This document shows, one piece after another, positions 1 to 6,339 of a stretch of 8,287 nucleotides of DNA. The DNA lies in NCBI GenBank assembly GCA_049644345.1, contig JBARRS010000085.1:1-8287 (forward strand), written 5' to 3'. The number at the start of each line of letters is the position of its first letter. Positions within the stretch are counted from its first letter, which is position 1. Origin of the DNA: JBARRS01 sp049644345 (GTDB lineage: Bacteria; Actinomycetota; Thermoleophilia; Gaiellales; Gaiellaceae). A program made the translations under genes and the position numbers. Under the pieces are notes generated by a model. It saw nothing but the letters and a program-made list of their open reading frames with translations. It was not told where the DNA came from and searched no databases.

Positions 1-686
1 CACTGACGCTCTCGCCGAAGACCGAGACTGACAACGTCTTCACCACTGCCTCCGAGACGGCGACAGTGAAGGACGCGAACGGGAAGCCCGTTCCGGGCGT
101 GGTGGTGCGCTTCACGGTCACCGGTGCAAACCCGACCAGCGGCTCCCAGACGACCGACCAGTTCGGCCAAGCGACGTTCTCCTACACGGGCCAAAACACA
201 GGTGTCGACACGATCAAGGCGTTCGCCGACACCAACAACAACGGCGCGCAGGACACTGGAGAGCCGTCCGACACGGCGACCAAGACCTGGGTGACCCAGG
301 TGACCTCACCCGGCTGCACGGTGAAGATCACGAACGGGGGAACGATCATCGCCGCGAACGGCGACCAGAGCTCGTTCGGTGGCAATGCGCAGGCCTCGTC
401 GTCTGGCTCCTCGGGGCAGGAGCAGTACCAGGATCACGGCCCCAAGCAGCCCCTGAACGCGCACTCGATCGACATCAGCTCGGTCACCTGCAACCCGCAG
501 CAGACTCAGGCGACCATCGAGGGGCACGCCACGATCAACGGATCGGGCTCCTATACCTTCCAGATCATCGTGCAAGACAACGGCAGCAGCGGATCGAGCG
601 ACGCCTACGGGATTCGGCTGAGCAACGGGTACAACTCCGGAGTCCAACCGCTCCGAAGCGGCAACGTCGACATCCACAAGCAATAA
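1..686 (+). CDS. Secreted Ig-like (Big_1-type) protein, 3' part only
   Basis: The reading frame is open from base 3 with no start in view, so the gene begins outside the window; 227 residues are visible. Residues 1 to about 96 form a bacterial Ig-like domain of the invasin/intimin (Big_1) type. The signature is GKPVPGVVVRFTVTG, then GQATFSYTG, and an acidic loop DTNNNGAQDTGEPSDTATKTW-like stretch typical of actinobacterial copies, possibly calcium-binding. Residues about 102-227 (from GCTVKITNGG to GNVDIHKQ) are a Gly/Ser/Asn-rich beta domain resembling the C-terminal 'post-COAP-1' module that I recall following such Ig repeats. There is no LPxTG sorting signal and no C-terminal helix, so the protein is probably secreted or held by its missing N-terminal part. 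An adhesive or structural role is inferred from the domain class only; there are no catalytic motifs. The GTG at 66 is internal to the domain, not a start. The gene ends in TAA and is followed by a strong hairpin. Confidence 0.85.
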   Translation, partial: LTLSPKTETDNVFTTASETATVKDANGKPVPGVVVRFTVTGANPTSGSQTTDQFGQATFSYTGQNTGVDTIKAFADTNNNGAQDTGEPSDTATKTWVTQVTSPGCTVKITNGGTIIAANGDQSSFGGNAQASSSGSSGQEQYQDHGPKQPLNAHSIDISSVTCNPQQTQATIEGHATINGSGSYTFQIIVQDNGSSGSSDAYGIRLSNGYNSGVQPLRSGNVDIHKQ

Positions 687-704
687 ACGAGAGGCGATCG
701 ACGA

Positions 705-734
705 ACGAGGGGCCCGCTCAGCCGGGCCCCTCGT
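705..734 (+). terminator. Strong hairpin terminator after the Ig-like gene
   Basis: A perfect 12-bp GC-rich stem (705-716 pairing with 723-734) closes on a six-base loop, CTCAGC. It begins 18 nt after the stop codon of the Ig-like gene. The following bases (CTCCTCTCGG) are pyrimidine-rich but not a true T-run, so it is either an imperfect intrinsic terminator or a 3'-end stabilising hairpin. The stem is nearly symmetrical and could act in both directions, but no gene approaches from the right on the minus strand. Confidence 0.75.
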
Positions 735-765
735 CTCCTCTCGGAAACCGAGGCCTCGCCCATCC

Positions 766-804
766 CGTACCTCCGACAGGTACGCACTCTCCCCCCAGGA
801 GGTA
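766..804 (+). promoter_or_regulatory. Structured leader with a possible Shine-Dalgarno switch
   Basis: Two mutually exclusive pairings share one strand. Bases 766-772 (CGTACCT) pair with 778-784 (AGGTACG) in a 7-bp hairpin with loop CCGAC, which leaves the Shine-Dalgarno AGGAGGT (797-803) free. Alternatively 768-774 (TACCTCC) pairs perfectly with 798-804 (GGAGGTA) and covers the Shine-Dalgarno. Just upstream are a 5-bp hairpin with an AAA loop (740-752) and the overlapping palindrome CGAGGCCTCG (749-758). No convincing -35/-10 pair could be placed between the terminator and the gene. The switching idea is inference from complementarity alone. Confidence 0.35.
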
Positions 805-807
805 GGG

Positions 808-1326
808 ATGGCCAAGATCAGCAACGACCAGAGCAGGCGAAGGCGCCTGCTCCTCGGCACCGTCGTCGTCGCGGTGGCGGCACTGGCGGCGGTACTCGTC
901 GCAGTCTTCGCCGCCGGCTCGAGCGCTTCGAGCCGGGCCGTCGTCAAGACCGCGAAGAACAAGGCTCTCGGGAAGACGATCATCGTCAACCGCAGGGGAA
1001 TGACCCTCTACGCGCTCAGCGTCGAGCGGCGAGGCCGGTTCATCTGTACGGACGCCGGCTGCCTCTCGCTCTGGCACCCACTCGTCGTTCCGGGCAGAAC
1101 GAAGCCGACGGGAGCCCCGTCTCTCGGCGTCGTGAAGCGGCCGGACGGCAGGATCCAGGTCAGCTACCGCGGACAGCCGCTCTATGCGTTCGTCCAGGAC
1201 CGGAAGCCGGGAGACATCAAGGGCAACGGCTTCAAGGACGTCGGGGTGTGGCACCCGGTTGCAGTCGGGGCCGCGTCCACGTCGACGAAGCCTGCACCGA
1301 CCAGCGGTGGCCCGTACGGCTACTAG
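808..1326 (+). CDS. Membrane-anchored Yx(FWY)xxD-repeat protein (Lipoprotein_15/COG4315-like)
   Basis: This 172-residue protein begins with a basic stretch (RRRR, 10-13) and a hydrophobic helix at about 14-36, an uncleaved anchor or signal peptide. Unlike many relatives it has no lipobox cysteine. The extracytoplasmic part holds two copies of the family repeat. The first is GMTLYAL near 64-70, followed by a cysteine pair (C80, C85) and SLWHPL. The second is GQPLYAFVQDRKPGD through VWHPV (122-151), with Y126, F128 and D131 as the Yx(FWY)xxD residues. Relatives are annotated as predicted lipoproteins of unknown biochemical function. The Ser/Thr/Pro/Gly tail ending GGPYGY is low-complexity. The ATG is secure because a perfect AGGAGGT ends 4 nt before it. 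The gene is monocistronic, with hairpin terminators on both sides. Confidence 0.88.
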   Translation: MAKISNDQSRRRRLLLGTVVVAVAALAAVLVAVFAAGSSASSRAVVKTAKNKALGKTIIVNRRGMTLYALSVERRGRFICTDAGCLSLWHPLVVPGRTKPTGAPSLGVVKRPDGRIQVSYRGQPLYAFVQDRKPGDIKGNGFKDVGVWHPVAVGAASTSTKPAPTSGGPYGY

Positions 1327-1334
1327 GAGACCTC

Positions 1335-1372
1335 ATCTGCGGCGGGCGTAGCCCGCCGCAGATCCCCCTTTT
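1335..1372 (+). terminator. Intrinsic terminator of the Yx(FWY)xxD gene
   Basis: A perfect 13-bp stem (1335-1347, ATCTGCGGCGGGC, with 1351-1363) closes on a GTA triloop. It is followed by CCCCC and TTTT (1369-1372). It lies 8 nt after the TAG stop and is the cleanest factor-independent terminator in the window. Confidence 0.85.
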
Positions 1373-1630
1373 GGGTGAGACGGCGAGGCCGCGCACGTGC
1401 AGTAATGAACGGGCCGGCGGTGGCGAGCAATCGGGGCCGCTAGCAGGGACGGCCCGCCCGCTCCGCCAGCGAGGGGGGTGGTGTTCGAGAGGGTGGGGCC
1501 GTCCCTCAGGCTCGAGGCGTCGAGCCTCCGCTGCCCGAACGCTGCCAACTGCGTTACGCTCTCCTCGGCGACTCGCTAGTCAGGGGAGCTTCGCTGCGGT
1601 CATTTCCATGCCCCCTCGGGTGGCCGCAGC
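1373..1630. other. Non-coding stretch with back-to-back inverted repeats
   Basis: No credible gene was found between the terminator and the cyclase gene; the open frames here show no recognisable domain, signal peptide or ribosome binding site. The DNA is rich in potential structure. An 11-bp perfect inverted repeat (1445-1455 with 1496-1506) encloses a 40-nt interior that can itself pair, for example CCGCC 1463-1467 with GGTGG 1477-1481. One base later comes an 8-bp hairpin (1508-1515 with 1520-1527) on a GGCG loop. A third repeat, GCTGCGG (1593-1599) with CCGCAGC (1624-1630), ends exactly at the ATG at 1631. It could be an untranslated structured RNA, an interspersed extragenic element, or simply GC-rich spacer. 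Confidence 0.4.
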
Positions 1631-4600
1631 ATGGGAACGGCCCTGAATGGCGTGACGACCAGCCCGCCCTCGTTCACAATCCGAGAGGTGGGCACGTGTG
1701 CGGCCTGTGCGGCCGCGGTACCGGAAGGAGCGAGGTTCTGTCTCGCTTGCGGCGCGCCGGTCGAGGCGCCCCTTGCGGAGGAACGGAAGCTCGTGACGGT
1801 CCTGTTCGCGGACCTGGTCGGTTCCACGGCCCTCGCCGACGCCGAGGATCCGGAACAGACGCGGGCGGTTCTCTCCCGCTTCTACGACGCGATGACGGAC
1901 GAGATCGAGCGCGCGGGTGGCACGGTCGAGAAGTTCGCCGGCGATGCAGTGATGGCTGCCTTCGGAGCGCCGGTCGCGCACGAAGACGACGCCGAGCGGG
2001 CTCTGCACGCTGCGCTCGCGATGCAGCGCCGATTGCAAGAGCTTTTCGGCGACCGGTTGGCTCTCCGCATCGGCGTCAACACCGGCCAGGTCGTGGTCGG
2101 GCGTCCTCGCGCGGGCAGCTCCTTCGTCACCGGCGACGCCGTCAACGTCGCTGCACGGCTCGAGCAAGTCGCGGATGCCGGCGAGATCCTCGTCGGCGAG
2201 CGAACCGTCGCCGCTGCCGAAGGGGCGTTCGAGTTCGGCGAGCCAACGACGGTCGAGGCGAAAGGGAAGCCGGGCGGGGTGCGCTGCCGCCGCGTCGTGC
2301 GCGCGCTCTCGCTGATGCGGCCGCGCGGCGTCCGTGGGCTCGGCCGTGCGTTCGTCGGACGCCGGCGCGAATTCGACGCGCTGCGCGAAGCCTTTCGGTC
2401 GGCGTGTGAGGATGGCGAGCCGCACCTCGTCACCGTGGTCGGCGAGGCCGGAGTCGGGAAGACGCGGCTCGTGCGCGAGCTCTGGGAATGGCTGGCGTCG
2501 GAGGCGCCACAGGCGCACCGGCGCACCGGGCGTTGCCTCTCGTACGGCGATGGGATCACGTACTGGCCCCTCGGAGAGGTGCTCAAGGAGCACCTGGGGA
2601 TTCTCGACAGCGACTCGCCTACGGCCGTTCTCGACCGGCTGCGAGGCCGCGAGATCCTTGCGCTGACGCTCGGCCTCGACGTCGTGGGCGACCTACATCC
2701 GCTCGCCGCGCGCGATCGCCTCCACGAGGGTTGGATCCACTTCATCGAGGAGCTCGCGGCCGAGACGCCGACCGTGCTCTTGATCGAGGACCTCCACTGG
2801 GGCGAAGAGCCGCTCCTCGAGTTGCTCGAGCGCCTCGTGCGCGACGCCCGCGGGCCGATCGTGCTCGTCGCAACCGGCCGTCCCGAGCTGCTCGACCGCC
2901 GACCCGGCTGGGGCGGACGTAGCGCGGCTCAGCTGCTGCGCCTCGAGGCGCTGACGCCCGAGGAAGCGACGGAGATGCTCAGGGAGCTGTTCCGGACCGA
3001 GTTGCCGGAGAAGGTCCGGGACGTCGTCGTCCAGCATTCCGAGGGAAACCCGTTCTTCGTCGAGGAAGTCGTCTCGACCCTGATCGACCGTGGGCTGCTG
3101 CGGCGCGAGAATGGCAGCTGGGCCACCGCCGAGCTTCCACGTGACTTCCTCCTGCCGGATTCGGTGCAGGCGGTGCTCGCCGCACGCATCGATCTGCTCG
3201 AGCCGCCCGAGAAGGCGGCCCTGCAGGCCGCGGCGGTGATCGGACGGATCTTCTGGAGCGGCCCGGTCTACGAGCTCGTCCAGGGCGCCGAGCCGGACCT
3301 GCGCGTGCTCGAGGAGCGGGATTTCATCTGGCGTCGCTCCGGCTCCTCGCTGCTCGGCGACCGGGAGTACGCCATCAAGCACGCGCTCACCCGTGAGATC
3401 GCGTACGAGAGCCTGCCGCGGGCGCGCCGCGCGCAGCTCCACGCCGCCTTCGCCGAGTGGCTGGAGCGGACGGGTGAGGGGCGCGACGAGCATGCCTCGC
3501 TGCTTGCGCACCACTACGCGGCCGCCGTCCGGCCCGAGGACGTGGAGCTCGCCTGGCCACGGCAAGAGGAGGAGGTACGGCGTCTGCGGGAGAAGGCGCG
3601 CAGCTGGCTCCGGCGCGCCGCCGAGCTCGCCCTCAGCAGATACGAGATCGACGACGGACTCGCCCTCCTGCACCGCGCCGTCGAGCTCGACCCTGAGTGG
3701 GCCCATGACGCGGGGTTGTGGTGGGAGATCGGCCACGCGAACGCGCTGAAATACGACGGCGATGCGTTTTGGGAGGCGATGCACAAGTCGCTTGCGCTTG
3801 CGGAGACCCAGTCGGCACGCGCCGACTCCTACGCGGAGCTGGCGTTTCAGACGGTGATGCGGGCCGGCATGTGGAAGACGAGTCCTGATCGAGAGCTCGT
3901 TCAAGGGTGGATCGACAGCGCGCTCGAGCTTGCCGACCACGACAGCGCCGCTCGGGTGAAAGCGCTGCTCGCGAACGTCCTTTGGTCGGGGTGGCGCTCG
4001 GTGGATCAGGCAGCCGAGGCGAGCGCTCTCGCCGAACGTCTCGGCGATGCAGAGTTGCGGGCCCACGCCTGGCTGGCGCGGGCGACGACCGCTCTCGCGC
4101 GAGCGCGGTACGACGACGCACTCAGCTGGGCGCAGCGACCGGCAGAGATGCTCCCCGAGATCAACGACCCGGACACGGTTGCGGAGATCCACTTCGCTCC
4201 GGTTCCCGCAAGCGTTGCCCTCGGGCGCTTTCGCGAAGCTCGCCGTCTCGCCGCGCGGTACGACGAGACGCTGCGGCGGCTGACGCCGCATCACAGGCTG
4301 CACGGCGTCGCGATCGTGCTCGAGGTCGAGGAGCTGGCCGGGTCATGGCAGCGGGTGATCGAGCTCGAGCCGCGGGTCGAGGAGGACGTGGAGGCGAACC
4401 TCGCCACGCCGTGCGTTCGCAACCCCCGGTCGCTGCTCCTCTGCGCCCTTGCCCGGGCCTACCTGGGAGACGAGGAGCGGGCGGCGCAACTCGAGCAGGC
4501 AGCCGAAGCGCTGGGAATGACCGGCTACCCGGTCGTTCTCGACCCCCCTCGCGCGAGGCTCGCTCTGCTCAGGGGTGACCTCGAAACCCTCGAGGCAGTG

Positions 4601-4873
4601 CTGCCGGATCCCAAAGTCGGTCGCTGGGGGTGGCTCGGCGTTGCCGCTCGGACGGCGAGGCTGGACGGCCTTGCAGCGCTCGGAAAGCGAGACCAGGTCG
4701 AGGCCGAGGCGACGCCGCTGCTCGGGCCGAACACCTACTTCGAGCCGTTCGCGCTCCGAGCCCTCGGAGTCGTGCGCAAGGACGAGCAGTTGATCGCAGA
4801 CGCGGCCGCGAGGTTCGAGGCGATGAAGCTCGACTGGCACGCGGCGCAGACACGCACCCTGTCTGTCCCCTAG
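1631..4873 (+). CDS. Zinc ribbon / class III cyclase / STAND-type ATPase / TPR signalling protein
   Basis: The protein has 1080 residues if started at ATG 1631. It has four parts. (1) A zinc ribbon with C23-C26 and C37-C40 (CxxC-x10-CxxC, ending ARFCLACGAPV). (2) A class III nucleotide cyclase domain at about 53-215, with metal-binding D61 (LFADLVGST) and D105 (EKFAGDAVM), substrate Lys K101, and N172 and R176 in GDAVNVAARLE. (3) An ATPase at about 240-500, with Walker A GEAGVGKT (271-278), Walker B LLIEDLHW (383-390) and GNPFFVEE (472-479). (4) An alpha-helical TPR-like region from about 600 to 1065. It is likely a cytoplasmic regulator coupling ligand or partner sensing by the TPR/ATPase module to cyclic-nucleotide output; the signal is unknown. 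The usual adenine-specifying Asp/Thr position appears to be F165, so nucleotide choice is uncertain. No Shine-Dalgarno precedes 1631, and relatives usually start right before the ribbon. GTG 1688 (V20) is therefore a serious, perhaps better, start. The C-terminus looks complete. Confidence 0.93.
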   Translation: MGTALNGVTTSPPSFTIREVGTCAACAAAVPEGARFCLACGAPVEAPLAEERKLVTVLFADLVGSTALADAEDPEQTRAVLSRFYDAMTDEIERAGGTVEKFAGDAVMAAFGAPVAHEDDAERALHAALAMQRRLQELFGDRLALRIGVNTGQVVVGRPRAGSSFVTGDAVNVAARLEQVADAGEILVGERTVAAAEGAFEFGEPTTVEAKGKPGGVRCRRVVRALSLMRPRGVRGLGRAFVGRRREFDALREAFRSACEDGEPHLVTVVGEAGVGKTRLVRELWEWLASEAPQAHRRTGRCLSYGDGITYWPLGEVLKEHLGILDSDSPTAVLDRLRGREILALTLGLDVVGDLHPLAARDRLHEGWIHFIEELAAETPTVLLIEDLHWGEEPLLELLERLVRDARGPIVLVATGRPELLDRRPGWGGRSAAQLLRLEALTPEEATEMLRELFRTELPEKVRDVVVQHSEGNPFFVEEVVSTLIDRGLLRRENGSWATAELPRDFLLPDSVQAVLAARIDLLEPPEKAALQAAAVIGRIFWSGPVYELVQGAEPDLRVLEERDFIWRRSGSSLLGDREYAIKHALTREIAYESLPRARRAQLHAAFAEWLERTGEGRDEHASLLAHHYAAAVRPEDVELAWPRQEEEVRRLREKARSWLRRAAELALSRYEIDDGLALLHRAVELDPEWAHDAGLWWEIGHANALKYDGDAFWEAMHKSLALAETQSARADSYAELAFQTVMRAGMWKTSPDRELVQGWIDSALELADHDSAARVKALLANVLWSGWRSVDQAAEASALAERLGDAELRAHAWLARATTALARARYDDALSWAQRPAEMLPEINDPDTVAEIHFAPVPASVALGRFREARRLAARYDETLRRLTPHHRLHGVAIVLEVEELAGSWQRVIELEPRVEEDVEANLATPCVRNPRSLLLCALARAYLGDEERAAQLEQAAEALGMTGYPVVLDPPRARLALLRGDLETLEAVLPDPKVGRWGWLGVAARTARLDGLAALGKRDQVEAEATPLLGPNTYFEPFALRALGVVRKDEQLIADAAARFEAMKLDWHAAQTRTLSVP
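1652..1680 (+). promoter_or_regulatory. Candidate promoter for a leaderless start of the cyclase gene at 1688
   Basis: GTGACG (1652-1657) matches TTGACA at four of six positions. CACAAT (1675-1680) matches TATAAT at four of six. The spacer is exactly 17 bp. Transcription would begin at about 1687-1688, on the in-frame GTG at 1688. If real, the first 19 codons of the longer reading frame are promoter DNA, not protein. Confidence 0.45.
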
Positions 4874-5892
4874 CGCTTCAACGACGGCTCGACGGCGTAG
4901 ATCCGTGAGTAGCCGTGCAGGAGCAGGCGGCCGCCGTTGCCCGAGACCGGTACGTAATCCCCCGCACGGAAGCGGAGGAGCACATGGCCGGACTCGGCAT
5001 CGACGCCGAAGATCCGGTGGGCGAAATTGCCGGTGTAGGCAACGCCGTCGACGACCACGGGGGCGCCGGAGATCGCGCCTCCCGTCTGGACCTGCCACTG
5101 GATCGATCCGGACCGAGCGGAGACACAGTAGAAGAGACCGTTGTACGAGCCGAAGAAGACTCGACCACGCCAAAGCGCAGGCGCCGAGTAGACGTATGCG
5201 CCGGTCAGGATCGTCCAGAGCCGCCTTCCGGCCGTCGTGAAGGCGGTCAGCGAGCGGCCGTCGGAAGAGGGAACGAAGATCCGGCCGTCGCCGACCGCAG
5301 CCGCCCCGTAGATGCGGCCGTTCACCGAACCGCTCCAGAGCAAGCGCCCACTTGCGGCCGCGAGCGCGAGAAGGTGGCCTCTGTAGTCGCCGATGTACAG
5401 GGTGCTGCCGACAAGTGCGGCGCTTGCCGTGATCTTCGAGCCGTCGCGGTAGACCCAACGGAGACGGTGGCGGCGAAGGTCGAGCGCATAGATGTTTCCG
5501 CCCCAGCTTCCGAAGTAGTCGATGCCGTTCGCGATCAGCGGCGTCGACTCGACCTCGGAGCCGATCCTGTAGTGCCAGATCTCCCTGCCGTTCCACCGGT
5601 CGAGGAGGTAGACAGTTCCGTTCTTGCTGTGGACGACGAGCTGGTTGCCGACGATCGTCGGCGACGAATCCTGCTGGTCCGTATGCAGGTCGAAGCGCCA
5701 CAGCACGCTGCCGTCGTCCATCGAGAGCGCCCAGAGGGTGCCGTTCAGCGTCGTCACGTAGGCGACTCCGTCGGAGACGACGGCGGCGTACTCGATCATC
5801 GAGCTGAGCCCGCGGTTCCACACGGTCCGAAACGGTGGCCGGAGGCGAATGCTCGGCTGCACCTGCGTCCGTGCGGCATTGACGCCGAACAT
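4870..5892 (-). CDS. PQQ-like beta-propeller, C-terminal part of a frameshifted lipoprotein gene
   Basis: These 340 residues comprise eight successive beta-propeller blades of the PQQ-binding-like/BamB type. Each follows the pattern 'G-x-Y-x-G-x-x-G-x-L-x-A-L-x-x-x-x-G-x-x-x-W'; examples are NGTLWALSMDDGSVLW, GGNIYALDLRRHRLRW and NGLFYCVSARSGSIQW. The last blade ends RIYAVEPSLKR. No quinoprotein dehydrogenase active-site set is evident, so a structural or binding role outside the membrane is more likely than an enzyme. The ATG at 5892 has no Shine-Dalgarno and falls inside conserved sequence: the frame is open upstream and reads LIVRLYRPALQWL directly before MFGVNAARTQ. I take that as the normal linker from an N-terminal lipoprotein domain, which lies in another frame at 5928-6269. 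This is therefore probably not an independent gene start. Its TAG stop overlaps the cyclase stop in CTAG. Confidence 0.85.
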   Translation of the reverse strand: MFGVNAARTQVQPSIRLRPPFRTVWNRGLSSMIEYAAVVSDGVAYVTTLNGTLWALSMDDGSVLWRFDLHTDQQDSSPTIVGNQLVVHSKNGTVYLLDRWNGREIWHYRIGSEVESTPLIANGIDYFGSWGGNIYALDLRRHRLRWVYRDGSKITASAALVGSTLYIGDYRGHLLALAAASGRLLWSGSVNGRIYGAAAVGDGRIFVPSSDGRSLTAFTTAGRRLWTILTGAYVYSAPALWRGRVFFGSYNGLFYCVSARSGSIQWQVQTGGAISGAPVVVDGVAYTGNFAHRIFGVDAESGHVLLRFRAGDYVPVSGNGGRLLLHGYSRIYAVEPSLKR

Positions 5893-5927
5893 AAGCCACT
5901 GGAGAGCCGGTCGGTACAGGCGAACGA

Positions 5928-5942
5928 TCAGCGGCGGCCATG
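5928..5942 (-). other. Probable single-base frameshift joining two halves of one gene
   Basis: On the minus strand the lipoprotein frame reads CAT GGC CGC CGC and then TGA. The propeller frame reads TGG CCG CCG CTG ATC through the same bases. Adding one base inside the GCCGCC run gives HGRR-LIVRLYRPALQW, joining both halves into one reading frame of 113+13+340 = 466 residues. The region has no canonical A/T-rich slippery heptamer, so a deletion or a sequencing/assembly error in the GC repeat is more likely than programmed frameshifting. Confidence 0.7.
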
Positions 5943-6269
5943 CTGCGATGACAGCCGCAGCGTTCTGCTGCTGTAGCGGGGCGCCGAGACGCTGACGCTC
6001 AACGCGCCACCGGCGCCGTCGACGACGAGCGCACCCTTTCGGTCGGTGTGATCCTGCCGGTTGCCGATCCGGACAGCAGCGCCGTGCACCCCTTGGCCGG
6101 TGTCCCCGTCGAGGGTCTCGATGACAAGCGCGTGCTCACGCGCAACCGGCGACGCTCTCGCGCTCGAGCCGTGATGGCCACCGCAGCCGGCCAGGAGCGT
6201 CACGGCAGGCGTCGCAACAGCCGCCAGGAACGCCACTCGCACCAAGCGGACTGCGCGGCGCTCACCCAC
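5928..6269 (-). CDS. Lipoprotein N-terminal domain, 5' part of the frameshifted propeller gene
   Basis: This 113-residue reading frame starts at a GTG. It has an arginine-rich n-region, a hydrophobic helix (about 9-27) and a clear lipobox LLAGC with Cys29 as the lipidation site. A Gly/His/Ser linker follows, then one small beta-sandwich of the carboxypeptidase-regulatory/CNA-B type (ETLDGDTGQGV..AVRIG...TDRKGALVVDG...VSVSAPRYSSRTLRL). It stops at TGA just before the expected linker to the propeller, which continues one frame over at 5931. I recall proteins with exactly this order (lipobox, regulatory-like domain, 'YRPALQW' linker, propeller) as single chains in related actinobacteria. The restored protein would be anchored outside the membrane. 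There is no Shine-Dalgarno before the GTG; a weak TAGGCT (6279-6284, minus strand) lies 9 nt upstream. The gene is divergent from the TatA-like gene. Confidence 0.78.
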   Translation of the reverse strand: MGERRAVRLVRVAFLAAVATPAVTLLAGCGGHHGSSARASPVAREHALVIETLDGDTGQGVHGAAVRIGNRQDHTDRKGALVVDGAGGALSVSVSAPRYSSRTLRLSSQHGRR

Positions 6270-6324
6270 GGCCGCCGCAGCCTACCCACGAAACCGGACG
6301 GGCTTCTCGCCTTCACTCGCGGCC

Positions 6325-6333
6325 TGCTACTTT
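6325..6333 (+). promoter_or_regulatory. Candidate extended -10 for the TatA-like gene
   Basis: TGC-TACTTT fits an extended -10 (TGnTAnnnT). Its last base lies 6 nt before the GTG at 6340, so the transcript would begin on the start codon itself (leaderless). No Shine-Dalgarno is present, and no good -35 was seen. Confidence 0.45.
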
Positions 6334-6339
6334 CCGAAC

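Noticed and set aside
1248..1646. Plus-strand frame bridging the end of the 808 gene and the gap
   Set aside because: It overlaps real coding sequence in another frame and runs through a perfect intrinsic terminator; its composition is Arg/Gly/Pro-rich.
2693..4303. Long minus-strand open frame opposite the cyclase gene
   Set aside because: It lies antisense to well-defined ATPase and TPR coding sequence, and its composition is that of a frame shadow with no recognisable motif.
4343..5941. A very long minus-strand open frame across the end of the cyclase gene and the propeller gene
   Set aside because: It is Arg/Pro/Gly-rich with no domain, and is a shadow created by high GC content. The propeller frame in the same DNA has eight clear blades.
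5928..5942. Programmed -1 ribosomal frameshifting to make the lipoprotein-propeller fusion
   Set aside because: No X-XXY-YYZ A/T-rich slippery heptamer and no obvious downstream stimulator. A one-base indel or sequencing error explains the split more simply, though it cannot be fully excluded.
4915..5976. Plus-strand 353-codon frame opposite the propeller gene
   Set aside because: It has no domain or ribosome binding site and lies wholly antisense to conserved blades.
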